Shown here piece after piece: positions 47,148 to 59,200 of a stretch of 64,000 nt of DNA (positions are counted from its first letter, which is position 1; each line of letters starts with the position of its first letter). Below the pieces are notes generated by a model. It saw nothing but the letters and a program-made list of their open reading frames with translations. It was not told the DNA's origin and did not search any database. The stretch comes from Saururus chinensis (lineage: Eukaryota > Streptophyta > Magnoliopsida > Piperales > Saururaceae): assembly GCA_035235625.1 (NCBI GenBank), contig CP141140.1, positions 20,108,685-20,172,684 on the forward strand, written 5' to 3'. The position numbers and the translations under genes are program-made.

Positions 47148-48163
47148 ACTACGAGTACTTTTATTAGAGAAAGTTATACTTCAACAAAGTCATGTAACAA
47201 TTACATTTTTTCGTATGAGGAAATTGCATTGTAGGCACATAACATTGCATAAGGGGAAGCTAACATGATCATCTTATGTGTTTATAAATAACTAAGTTTG
47301 TTTATTCTACTTACAACTAGCCCCAATGATGTGTAAGACATGATGAGGTACACATCAAAGTATTAGGAGCTGCAAGTTGGGTCCTGTGTATATGGTGCAC
47401 TTCATGATGATTTTTTTGTATTTTTTTTATATTTTTAAAAATTCTATTCCCATTATAACCCTCAACAACACACACACTCTTAGAATCAACTCCTCAATCT
47501 TTGTCAATGATATTTAAAGATCGACTTTGACACTTTGATGAGGACATTAATGTTAAAAAGTGGGTAGACTATACAAAATGAATTTGATAAGAAATAGATT
47601 TTTTATATGAATTAATTTAATTTGTTCAAATCACAATCTTGTGAATAAAGACAAAGATAGAATATTCTCAGGGAGTTTTTCAGTGTATTTTGCTTGTTAT
47701 GAAGGCTTTTGTTAGAAAAAAATATACTTTAATAAAGTCCTACTACAAATATATTTTCTATTACATAGAGATTACATTGTAAGCACATAGCATTGCATAA
47801 GAAGAAGATAACATGATTATCTGATGCATTTATCTATAACGAGGCTTGTTTTTTTTTTCTACCTACGAAATTCAATGATATGCAAGATATATATTTAGGC
47901 TTTAGAATGTGTTGAGATTCTCTTGTTAAGATTGAGCTTGGGTGACATAAAATAAGAGATAAAGTGGTGTGCATAGAATTATTATATTCTCTATATTTCT
48001 AATCTAATAGTTTGATCTTTATTTGGCTGATGTACACTTGTGGACAAGTTTTTTGATGCTCCTAGGCAGGAAATATGTGTATGTTGCCCAAAAGAAATGG
48101 AACATGTATATTGCCAAAATACATTTCGATCAGAAATAGGGCGCATTTTGTACTGTGAAGCCT

Positions 48164-48957
48164 CTCAACATTCTAGTCCTCTCCACTTGGGGCCTAATAT
48201 TAAACCTACGAGATTGAAACTCACAATAACTTACTACAATGTATTTAGATTGCTGTAGTGCTTGTTATATGTATATGTAATATATGTTCATTATATTGAT
48301 TATAGAAGCATGTATTATAACTATAGTGTGCAAGGGAGATATCTCTTTGTAATTTATGTTCATTATTTTTAATTTATTTTATTTTTTAACTAATTTATAT
48401 TTATACACACAATAGATGTGCATTCTTGCTAATATTCTAAAATATAATTTCTCTTTTTTTTTAATGAAGAACTACAACTTAGTTTTCAGTCTACGCGTTA
48501 AAACTTCCCAATGAGTATAGCCATCTCCATTTGACATCATTTTTAATGAAGCCCCAAAGTCTCAACATTGTCGTCCTCTCCACCTGGGGCCTAATATTAA
48601 ACCTAAGAAATTGAAACTCACAATTACTTACTACAATGTATTTAGATTAGTGTAGTGCTTATAATTATGTGTATATGTAATATATGTTCATTATATTAAT
48701 TATGGAAGCATGTATTATAACGGTAGTGTGCAAGGGAGACATCTCTTTGTAATTTATGTTTATTATCTTTTTTTTTTTAACAATTTAAATTTATATGTAC
48801 AATACATGTGCATTCTTGCAAATATTCTAAAATATAATTCCTCTTTTTTTAATGAATAACTACAACTTAGTTTTTAGTCTACGCGTTAAAACTTCCCAAT
48901 GAGTATAACCATCTCCATTTGACATCATTTTTAACGAAGCCCCAAAATCTGACTATG
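48164..48957. repeat. Tandem duplication, 397-bp unit
   Basis: Two adjacent copies start CTCAACATT at 48164 and 48561 and run through AAGCATGTATTATAAC to TTTTTAA(T/C)GAAGCCCC. They are similar enough to align base by base by eye. A more diverged relative lies in DEK intron 4 at about 27890-28040. Confidence 0.9.
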
Positions 48958-50741
48958 ATAGGAGAATTAGGTAACTACTCGAAGAGAGTTAAGAAGTTTC
49001 AGTGGCTCCAGATTATCAAGAACTTCCATCATTTTGTAAATATTTGAAGGTGTCTTATTGATATGTAATTTTTAACTTACTAAAAAATGCATAGAGAAAG
49101 AGCTGAGTATTGTCAATGTTCACTAAGGGATTCAACTTACTAAAAAATGCATAAAGAGAGAGATCAGTCTTGTCAATGTTTAGTAAATAACTTAACTATA
49201 AGGGAAGCATTGAAGGTCGGGTCCGCCGGGAGTGGGCAGATGTTGTTGATAAATTGTCACGAGTTTTTCTAGTCTGTATAATTCTCTAGAGTCGCATTTG
49301 CCCTTCTTTAATTTTCTGAAAACATGATTTCAATGATCATGAGTTTTTCTAGTCTGTATAATTCGCTCAGAGTCGCAGTTGCCCTTTATTATTTTTCTGA
49401 AACCATGATTTCAACGATCATGTAACAACGGTGTTTCACTAAGTTTATCACCATGGCGTCCAGTTAATTTTTACTAATCTTCTAAACGGAGTTTTACAGT
49501 AAAAAAGCTCCTAATTACTAAATCCGTCATCAAATTATGCTTAACTTCAAATTAAGTAAGAGTAATTGTTGAAAATTTATAAGCACTTGATCAGCACATA
49601 GTTCATTCTTCTGGGTTGCCTTTTTTTTCCACTCCAGCTTGAACTTCTTTTTACAGTGAAGTCATATCCTTTATCTAATTAGGTAAGTAGAAAGAATATT
49701 GGTTCTCCTCCCGTGCTTTTGATTTGACGTTGGCTTGTTACATCTTTGCTAAACTTCAGGTTAACATATAAGGTTTGATTCGAGTTATAAATTATTTACT
49801 CCTTCAATGATCGGGTTACTCTAACCTACAGTAAGGATCGGCTCAGGGAAGATAAATAGGAGCACTATTTTAACTTTTTTCACTTGCATGGAAAGCTAAT
49901 CAGTGGATCTACCAAAAAAACAGATAGTAATTAGCAACGCCAATGTATAGCAAAAGCATTGGAGTAGGTCAGTGAACTGCCTGGTTAATTAAAGTGAACT
50001 GCCTGGTTAATTAAACTTAGGCCAGGATTGTCATTCATTATATTTTCTACTTTTCATATTTACTTTCCTTTCTGTCGTCTGATTACCTCAAGAGGGGATC
50101 TTCAAAAAACTAAGGCATAACCATGACAATCTCCCGGAAGCTTCTCTAAGGCTGCTAAAATGTTCTGTGCAAAGGCATATGGTTAACTGAAAAGACAAGT
50201 TTTAATTTTTTGAGAGACTAAAGTAAGCTTAAACAACGAGGCAACTGAGTTGAGCACGCTTTTTGGCAGAAGTCGATGTAGAGTACTGCGCTTAATTGCT
50301 CTGAATTTTGTAGGTAGAAAAGGATGAGAGTTGAAAGTTTATATAGAAGTTTCCTTCTTTCTTTAACGCCAGGTTTGAAATCATTACTGCAAGCATGGAA
50401 GCACATGTTAAAGTTTTGGGTAGAGAAAAGTGACAGTTTTAAGCTACAGAAAGAAAATACAAAGTAACTGGTTGATTCTTTTAGGGCTACGAGAAAAAGA
50501 TAGACCAAAGGATGAAACAAATACTTTAAAAGTAGCATCCTAGGCCTGATAGAAAGCAAGGTCAATGCCAAAGTAAGTACTTTAATGCTGCAAAGAACCA
50601 CAAACCCTACAGTTGTTTATCCTAATCCCTGGATGTATATCTTTTCTGCAAAGTGAAAAGTAAAACATGATTGAGCCAAAAATAAAAAAAGGTAATGAAA
50701 TATATATTCTTACAAAAGAAAAAACACCATCAAAACCTTGA
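48958..50741. other. Intergenic DNA with several short tandem duplications
   Basis: Holds three small direct duplications: period about 61 at 49071-49192, period 80 at 49261-49421, and a perfect 22-bp doublet GTGAACTGCCTGGTTAATTAAA at 49972-50015, given here as positions with its first bases GTGAACTGCC. The part from about 50600 to 50741 is probably the 3'UTR of the minus-strand gene that follows. The frame at 50218-50601 has no family features. Confidence 0.5.
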
Positions 50742-51449
50742 TTATGCTTTAATCTCCAGCGGCGAGCACTTGATGGACCCCAAGGAGATGTCAATCTCAA
50801 TCAAATTATCGTCCTCATTAATCTCGGAGAACAGCTCCATTAGACCATGCTGCCTCAGCACAGATTCTGGCAAATAATCCAGCACGTTCATGCCAAATAG
50901 TGGTTTGGATAGTTCTGAATCTTTCTTGTAGTGCCCGTCTGGGAGTGCAATCTCTATGAGGCTTTCCTCATCCGAAATTGAGTCATCAGAGCTTGTGGGG
51001 GTTTGATCCAAATCATACCTTAGGTGCCAATCCACCTCTGAAGAATCAGTACTGCAGGAAAAGTTATCAGCAGAATCACTTCTGAATGAGTTGATGGGTG
51101 AACTTATCACACAATCATCCTGAGTCTGACCCACAACACTAGCATGTGCAGTTTCCTCCATTGGGGCAGCCATCGTATGCTCATCTTGCAACGGGGCTTC
51201 TTCCCTGTTGCTATGGATAAGAACAGCCTCTTGGGCAGAAGCATCTTCAAGGACCTTTTTTCTCTTTGCCAAGTTGAAGAACACTGCTACAGTAGACACA
51301 ATCAAAACTGAGAGCAAGAGAAATGTTGGAGAGTGGATAGAGCTTGAACATGGTGAAATGGTCGAGATCAGGAGAACTGTCAAGGAGAGCACTAATTGTT
51401 TGAAGAAACATGGAGGACAAGAAGTCTGATGATCAGTTGTTGTTTTCAT
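50742..51449 (-). CDS. Plant membrane protein of unknown function, 235 residues
   Basis: A complete single-exon gene from the ATG at 51449 to a TAA at 50742. The N-terminus has two hydrophobic segments, about residues 17-33 and 41-60, then a basic stop-transfer AKRKK, suggesting membrane anchoring with a long acidic, Ser-rich cytosolic tail. Two conserved-looking blocks stand out: DDSISDEESLIEIALPDGHY (about 155-174) and DDNLIEIDISLGSIKC (about 213-228). I associate this paired LIEI pattern with small plant-specific transmembrane proteins that have no assigned role. The frame is free of breaks and its composition differs from the repeats around it. I cannot give a function. Confidence 0.8.
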   Translation of the reverse strand: MKTTTDHQTSCPPCFFKQLVLSLTVLLISTISPCSSSIHSPTFLLLSVLIVSTVAVFFNLAKRKKVLEDASAQEAVLIHSNREEAPLQDEHTMAAPMEETAHASVVGQTQDDCVISSPINSFRSDSADNFSCSTDSSEVDWHLRYDLDQTPTSSDDSISDEESLIEIALPDGHYKKDSELSKPLFGMNVLDYLPESVLRQHGLMELFSEINEDDNLIEIDISLGSIKCSPLEIKA

Positions 51450-53017
51450 GGTGAAGAAATGAGGGAAGTGAGTAGTACTTCCAAGGAAGCTCGGGGCAGT
51501 CTTTAGGCTTTATTCCTTTGCGCAGTGGGTGTTGACATGAAGGTTTAAACTAGACTCTACTTGTACCAAAAAAAAAACCTAGACTTTACAATAGGATCAA
51601 GGAGAAGAATCCATTCACTGCAAACAGTGATGAAAAAACAATGAAATACCAGTGGGACTGAAATCCAGTGGCGATGGGCGATGGAGGTGAGTCTTGAAAT
51701 GCAACCTGGAAGAACTGAAAAAGTGTTTAAGAGGTATATGGAGGAGCAAGATGAAGAAGAAGAGAACCCATTTGAATCACAAGTCAGGTTACTTGCAAAG
51801 ATGGGAGAAACATCAACACATATACCTGCAGAGCAAGAGGGAAAGGCACAAAAAAGGAGATGCAAAAGGCAAAATGATTTTTTAATTGAAAATTGCACTG
51901 AAATTTCCAGGCCATTTCTCTGTGCACAGTTCCCTTTGCTCCTAAAAAAATGGGTTATTTGTTTTCTCTAAACCAAATCAGGTGTTTATTTTTTATTTTT
52001 GCTTCTGCAACGACTGATCCTCTCTTGGAAGAACCAAAGCTCTGGTTTTGCCTGTCTTGGTTTTAACCTTCAAAGCATGGAAAACTGCAGCAGCCATGTG
52101 CAGCCATCTCAGGTCACCACATGGCACCTTCTCCCCAGTTCTTTCCTTGAAAACCCATCAACAGAAAAGATAAAAAAAAGAGACAGAGGTGAAAAAAGAA
52201 AATCTCCGGTCTCTGTAAGTCTACCAAGGGCCATATTAAGCAAACTCAGACATGAAACACCCCACAATCACACATTCTAGCTGGTCTATCTGCCACTTGC
52301 AATGAAGCCCAGCTGGTGAGTGGCAACACATCAAGCAGGACTACTTATATTTTTGTGTAGATTTCCTGTCTGCCTGATCGCCTGCAATTTTAGTGGATGC
52401 CCATCACACACAGCCTCTGTTTCTGTAATTTTTTATTTTATTTCCAGTGTCAGAACTTCAGAAGCAAGTCGACTTAAATTTTGACCGGCCGCGAACTCGA
52501 GAGAGAGAGAGAGGACAACGAACAGATTTAAGCGGGAAAGTGATGGGTGTACAGATTTTTAACATTCGCAACGGCAATGAAGGATGTAATGCTAGTTATA
52601 TTATCACTTAATTAATAAATTAATTATTTGTACGTTGTAGAAAAATAATGATTATAATTATCAGTCGTAAGGTGGAATCATGCATGCCGGATATACTTAT
52701 AAAACGTGCAATCAAATATCAACCATGTAGCGTGGGACCTTTGGGGCTTGTAGTGCTGGCCCCACTCTGATTTATAGAGGAGTCTGTCACTTCTTTTAGT
52801 TGTATTAATTTTTTAATAAGTTCATAAAAGGTGATGTTAATGAGTTGAGTATTAGGCTTGTTTGGGTTGAACTCAAAAGGCATAACTTCAGCTTAAAATT
52901 TAAATAAGCTTAAAATATTTAATTATATGTGGGCTTATTTATGATTAGTATGTGGGTACGAGTAAACTGATGATTTAATTAGTAGTTATTTTTTTGTTTT
53001 ATTTGTTTTTGTATAAA
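51450..53017. other. Upstream region of the membrane-protein gene and spacer
   Basis: The first 150 bp or so hold its promoter and 5'UTR. A plus-strand frame at 51681-51971 (96 codons) has a Glu-rich stretch but no recognised domain. From about 52600 the DNA becomes AT-rich with a possible small transposon remnant around 52850. Confidence 0.4.

Positions 53018-53072
<55 letters not shown>
53018..53072. repeat. (TA)n microsatellite
   Basis: About 27 uninterrupted TA units. Confidence 0.97.
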
Positions 53073-53082
<10 letters not shown>

Positions 53083-53341
53083 ATTCTATAGTATATTCTA
53101 CCCAATGATGTGTTAAGTTTTTCATAATTCAACTTCACCTATCGCATTGCATGCCTCTTCCTCCTTAGATCGAGGGTTTAGCTTGAGGGTGGTGTACGTT
53201 GGGATGTAATATAGGCTATGCACATCATTAGAATGAAATTTGAGGGTCTGCGATGTCTAGCCTCATGTAGTCATGTGTGATCCCAAGCTCATATAAATGG
53301 GTCTCATATATCATATAATATATGGTATTGGTACATACATA

Positions 53342-53345
<4 letters not shown>

Positions 53346-53385
<40 letters not shown>
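53346..53385. repeat. (AT)n microsatellite
   Basis: About 20 AT units, 270 bp from the previous array. The 53440-53530 stretch after it is rich in CGAG/CTCGAG motifs like those of some hAT MITEs. Confidence 0.95.
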
Positions 53386-53389
<4 letters not shown>

Positions 53390-53533
53390 AAATATATTTA
53401 AATTAATAATTATGTCTATATAATATGTACATATATATATTATTTTAAAATTATATTCAAGTTCAAGCTCGAGCCAAGTTAAGTCGAGTTCGAGATTTAT
53501 TCGAGTCGAGCCGAGTTGAGCTGGAGGAGCGCC

Positions 53534-54925
53534 TGTAATAACCCTATTTTTCTAATATTTTATAAATTTTATTATTTTCTTAAGTCTAATTATAATTCAT
53601 TAAGACAAGCAAAAAGACAAAAATTTGAGACCATGAATACAAGTTACAAACTTGGGAAGCGTGCCCTAGACCGTCGCGCCGCGTGCCGAACGCACCATCG
53701 CGAGCGACGGGCACATGTTTGACGTGACGAACGTGCGACGGGCGCGTGTTTGACGTGATGAATGCGCTTTCGTCACGCACGCCCATAGCGTGCGGCGGCG
53801 CCAGCGGGCGCCGCCCATTTCCTGTGGCGGTTCTGGCGGGCGGCCGCCGGAAACCACCGCCTCTTCCGCCTATAAATAGGCCATTCCGGCTAGTTTTTCA
53901 CCAAGCTTCCAATTTTTTACCCCTTTTACTGTTTTCCTCATTCCCGACCCATTTTAAACCCGAATTACGTGATCCAAGACCCGTTTCCAACTAAATCGAG
54001 GGTGCTCTACGTACCGGAAAGGTTATTTTCCCAAGGTGACCCCTCTAAGACCTCAAGAAACATGCCCTTTCTCTAAACTCTCCCTTTCACTTCTTTTACT
54101 GTTTCTGGACCATTTTACACCCATTTCTGCCCGTTCAAAAGCCGTACCCCACTAAATCGAGGGTGCTCTACGCGTTGGGACCATTATTCTGCCAAATTTT
54201 CTGCTCGAAGGAAGGATCTTCTACAAGGGAGTTCTCTTATACTTCACGCGTGATATAAGTAGGCGGCTTTAATTTCTAAAACGTATGCCGAGATTTTGAC
54301 TCGCCAAAGCTTTACTAAAGTTATTTCTCAAAGAAAATTCTGTCTTAAAAAGCCTCTGCTCTTTTCAAAAAATTCTCCGAGTTTTGGGTAATCGTACCCT
54401 CTGGATAGTCCTTGGTTTCTCAAAACTAAGGGTTATTATGATTCTGGATACCGCCAAATTTGGCTTCCAGCGCGCATAGGTTTAGGATATCATAGGGAAT
54501 TCCCTTTCCTTCCGTCTCCCGTTGCCCCATGAGTGCGGGTATAAGTCGTCTGGTATCGCGATATTCTGTGACAATTGATGTTTTCAAATTTTGAAAGAAA
54601 GATGACACGATATTTCTATGTGCATATTTTTAGAACTTAACTCAACCTACTGAGTATTAGTTTACTCACCCACCCTCAGATTTTGTAGGTGTGTGATTTG
54701 AATATGAAGAAGTCAACGAAGAGCTTTTCTTGTAAAATTACAATTTTTGTACTTTTTATGTATTTTTTTGTAAACTTTGTACTGACTGATGTATAAAGGC
54801 ATGTTATGCCAAATTTTGGAATCTTTGTATAATACAAAGTATGTGTAATTACTTTTTTGGTACACGGTGATCCTTAGCAATTGTATTTAATATTTGTTAT
54901 TATGATGAATATGAGGAGTATTACA
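53534..54925 (+). repeat. 5' LTR of the second gypsy element
   Basis: 1,392 bp, begins TGTAATAACC and ends GAGTATTACA next to the primer site. It has CGCCTATAAATAGGCC (about 53868) as core promoter, a 33-bp-type doublet around GCGACGGGC..GTTTGACGTGA at 53701-53766, and the phrase AAATCGAGGGTGCTCTACG twice, at about 53993 and 54154. There is no partner LTR in the window. Confidence 0.9.
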
Positions 54926-54926
54926 G

Positions 54927-54944
54927 TTGGTATCGTAGCCAAGG
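54927..54944 (+). other. Primer-binding site, tRNA-iMet type
   Basis: TTGGTATCGTAGCC directly after the LTR is close to the tRNA-iMet site (TGGTATCAGAGC) used by many plant gypsy elements. Confidence 0.8.
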
Positions 54945-55093
54945 TTCTACTGTCTACCAAAAAGTAATTAAGTCAGTCAATACAATTATTATTATTTTAT
55001 CGTATGTTTTTTTTTCATTTTAATATTACTACCGTATGTTTTCTTATTTAATATGACTTAAATGCATTATTTTTTTATGTAAAATTTAAATAA

Positions 55094-55567
55094 ATGTCGC
55101 TGCTCAAGCACAAGACATCTCTATCAAATAATTTATATTATTCTACTGCTCGTAAGTTGCCGCTTCCCATGGAAGAAAGTTGTAGTAAGAGTAAGTGCTA
55201 TAAAGGTAAAGTACTCATCAAAATATCGGACTCAGAAGATTCTGAAGTCTCCTACGTCCCTGGCTCACCTGCATATAGTGACATGGATGAAATTATAGTT
55301 ATCCCGGACTCGCCTACTCCAAGAGAAGAGTCTGAAGAAGACCCCTCCATAGAAGAGGAAGAAGGTGATAATGCCAACATTAAAAAGGATTTTGACCTGA
55401 ATGAACTACCCCCACCCAAAGTCGAATGGGTAGAGGAGCAAGGCATCCAGCGTCGCCTCAAAGAGAAGGAAACCGGAAGGCATGGAATGCCCGAGTGGTA
55501 CATCTTTTGTGGACTTATGACCCACTTTTTCTTTGAGTGTCCTGAAGCGGAGACCTTTCCTCTCTAA
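55094..55567 (+). CDS. Accessory ORF before gag: acidic 157-residue protein
   Basis: An unbroken frame from an ATG between the primer site and gag, in an element where gag and pol have several stops. I do not recognise the protein. Visible parts are two hydrophobic cores flanked by acidic and Ser residues (VLIKISDSED at 40-49, DEIIVIPDSP at 65-74) that fit the SUMO-interaction motif pattern, an acidic run (77-91), FDLNELPPP (100-108) that fits the plant EAR repression motif DLNxxP, a basic segment (119-130), and a knuckle-like C139-x4-H144-x4-C149 preceded by Tyr136 where the first Cys of a CCHC knuckle would stand. It may be a retroelement protein or captured host sequence. Motif roles are inference. 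Confidence 0.6.
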   Translation: MSLLKHKTSLSNNLYYSTARKLPLPMEESCSKSKCYKGKVLIKISDSEDSEVSYVPGSPAYSDMDEIIVIPDSPTPREESEEDPSIEEEEGDNANIKKDFDLNELPPPKVEWVEEQGIQRRLKEKETGRHGMPEWYIFCGLMTHFFFECPEAETFPL

Positions 55568-56247
55568 AGTCTTAGTTACTTAGAGAAAAAGAGTTGTAAA
55601 AATCTCGAGTAAATAGTTTTGATGTGTATAACAGTTTGATGTGAGTTATTTTGTTTTGTAATTAGCTAACTTAGTTTTGTAATTAGCTAACTTAGTTTTG
55701 TAAATAACTATAAGGTTGTTATAAAGTACGTTTTTTTTTTAAAATCTTGATGGTATTAATCCATGTTTAGATGATGCACATTAATGGTAACGATGCCCAA
55801 CCGGCAAGTAGTTCAACTCCACCGGAAGGTAATGCGCCAGTCACTTTGGCAACTGGAGATCCTATGACCCACTTCTTGGATTTATTAATGCAAAGAATGA
55901 CTCGACAACTTCAAGCCGAAGGATTCCAGTCGAATCATTTAAATCACTCAACCAGTTCAGGAGAAAATAGTCATGATGAAAAGAATAATCTATTGGAGCG
56001 TTTTAAGAAACTTGCACCGGCGTTTACAGGAGAGGACGGCCCTGAGGCCGCTGAAAAATGGACCTTTGAGGTTGAGAGAATTTTTAAAGCAATGAAGGTC
56101 CCCAATGATTGTAAAGTACCACTTGCCGCTTTCTCAATGACGGGCGAAGTTGCGTTCTGGTGGCCTACTGCAGAAAGGAATTTCTTTCCAGACAGTGATC
56201 ATATCAAGTGGGAAGAGTTTAAAGAAGTATTATATGACAAGTATTTT

Positions 56248-59200
56248 TGTCACGCCCCGGCGATGCCCGACCCGAGCCGAACCCGGTCCAAGGGCCGGTC
56301 AAGCGCGCGGGGGCGATGAAGTGAACATTGAGAAAACGATCTAGCGGAAGACTTAACCCTAACCACGGGCGATTAACAGCAACACGGAGTGCGCACAATC
56401 CTTTGAGCAAGAGTAACTAAAAGGGAAGAAAAAGGTGTTGCTTAACACAAAGTAAACAACAATCTCAAACCCACAAGCTTAATTTAAGTAAAGACCACAC
56501 CGGCTCAAAATAAGTCATAAGCATCACAACTGTAGTATACGACATAAATCCAAAACAAGAACCCTACACAAAGGTTCGAACATAAAGCATGAAATAAACG
56601 ATGATAAGTCACGCAACGATCTCCATCATCACACCCAAGCTACCTCTGACCTTTCCTCATAGAGGCAATCCTGTCCGTCTGCGTGTTGCACCACACAACC
56701 CCAAATCAAAACACAAAAGAGGGGTGAGTTTTAACACTCAGCAATGGTTTTAAATATCACTGTCAACGTAGAAAATACGATAGTTTAGAAATGAGATCGT
56801 TTCAGATCAAAGATTTACATGGTCCATCACTTTTTGATCACACATTCATATCACTTAACACTGCATCATAATGCATAATTCAACCTGCATGGATGTATCT
56901 CTAGCATACATATTCCCACATGCATTCACATCATAACCAATCCCGCATGGATGTATCTCTAACATACATATTCCCACATGCATAACATCATCACAATCTG
57001 CATGGATGTATCTCTAACATACATATTTCCACATGCATTTTATCATCAAAATCAACATGCATGGATGTATCTCTAACATACATATTCCACATGCATGACA
57101 TCAAAATCAACATGCATGGATGTATCTCTAACATACATATTCCCACATGCATAATGTCATCACAATCAACCTCCATCAAGGAGTAATCACACATTAACGT
57201 CACACAGACGGGAGCATAGACAAGGCCACGAAGGCGTGTCATGGTCCAAAATTCTACACAAGAATTCAAGAAAAATCGGGGTTGTCAATCCCTAATACTG
57301 CTTGCCCTGGACAATCCTGGCCAAGGATGTCTCATTCTCACACAGAGAATCTAGAGCAGGGGTGTTCGCCCAGGGACATCTCCTGCGGAGGGAAGAGCCC
57401 GAGTTCTCACACAGAGAACCCTAGAACACGTGGTAGCGGGGTGCACACGGCATACCACACTGGATTCTCAGGGTCCAGATGACACACATAATAATATTCT
57501 CACATATCTGCAAGACAAGTACACAACTCGTCCCCACATCATTCCATTAAACAAGACTCAACCCGGGGAGTTCACTTGTTCCACACAGGAACTTCAAATC
57601 AAAATATGTCCTTTCGGACCAATCAACTTGCGATTAATCCACAACCGATAAACCCGGCACACAATTCCATCACATTGCATCCAATCGGTCAAATTCGATT
57701 AATCACGATGAAGCCTCAATTGGAAATCCATTTTCATGATGCGTGCAGCATGGTACATGCGTGGGCAAAGCATACATGAATCCTAATCATGATAAGTACT
57801 CTCACCAGCCCCTAATGCATCATTCATAATCACGATATTAAGCTTCAACATCATCATTTAACCCCCACATGTGTGTGTGTAACTAGTAGAAGCCTTTCAC
57901 ATAATGCATATCAACATGTTTGAAAATCAACTCACTACCACACTACACATGTGAATTTCTATCTAAACATGAATTCCAGTGGAAATCATAGTAGAAGAAT
58001 CGTTGAAATCTTAGCTAGATTCAAAACTCAACCACAAAGGCTAAACACCTATAACATCACTCATTTCATCATTGAGTCATGGCAATCACCAACATTCACA
58101 CACCATTAATCACAATTTATCATGACAAATCAGTCCAACAGTGATTGTAGTCCTACTGAAAACATGCTTAACCAAAGGGAAACAACCATTCATAATTTCA
58201 AGATAACGATTCCAACATCATGCCACAAAACATAAGTCATTCCACCATTTCTAAGCATATATTTCAACTCCACAAACTTAATAGCATACATTTCCAGTAG
58301 CCTAATATAGCTTAAAACACTCTAAATTCATATAAAATTGGCAAGCTAAAGTGGAATCATCAAAATAGGCATCATACACACAACATAGAATTTTCTGTGT
58401 AGCCGATCGATCGCCCTTCAGGCCGTTCGATCGGTTACACGCAAAAATTTGAAATTTTCAGTTCATCCGATCGATCGCCCTGCAAGGCCGATCGATCGCC
58501 AACACGGCAAAACAGTCATCTTCTTCCTTTCGCAAATCCAAACCGAAACACCATAGATAGCACTTCAAATCCACATCTAACACCCTAATCATCATCAAAA
58601 GTCCTCCTTGACTTCCAGAATATCAAACCAAACCATAATAATGCAAAACCCTAAGGAATCAGGATTAAATAATTCCATTTTCTAATCTTACCATTAACAC
58701 ACTAAATCAAGCAAACCATTTCGAAATAAGCCAAAAATGAAGAGTTTTACCATGGATAAACAGAGATTTTGAAGACCCATTACCTCAGCACTTGATTAAG
58801 CTCGGATTGAAGAGTCACCCTTCTTGAAATCCTTGAAAACACAATGAGTTTGAATTAAACTCTAATGGAAATCGATTTACTCAAGAAATCCCTAATTAAA
58901 CATTAGATTTAGGGCTTGTTGGTAGTAAAAATCGAATTTTGAATGTTAGGGTTTGTAGTAAAACACAAATCAGTAACTTTTGATGGTCAAAAACGAATTG
59001 AATCAAAGGGAAAATGGTAGATTTGGAAGAAATTAAGAGAAAAGTCATGGATTAGTGCTTAATTAGAGCAAGCTTACCTTAACCGGCTTCTAATTTGAGC
59101 CTAAGTGGGGATTAGGCCAGCCTTCCTTCCTTAGCCTATTCCCAAAAATGGAAATGGCTCAGGTTTACCCTTTTATAGTAAGGGTTGGGGTAGGCATAGG

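Larger units (their letters stand above)
46056..48163. repeat. Unclassified dispersed repeat, right part, with internal duplication
   Basis: Continues the repeat cut by the CACTA element. Two collinear stretches can be aligned: about 46190-46477 plus 47156-47345, and about 47410-47860. Shared marks are CCCTCAA(T/C)A..ACACACTCTTA, TTTGACA..TTGATGAGGA, TTAATTTAATTT and GCACATA(A/G)CATTGCATAAG. The first copy is interrupted by the hAT-like MITE at 46478-47147. The frame at 48040-48258 is not supported as a gene. Confidence 0.6.

Noticed and set aside
51681-51971. 96-codon frame with a Glu-rich centre
   Set aside because: I recognise no family and it runs into non-coding sequence; possible but not supportable.
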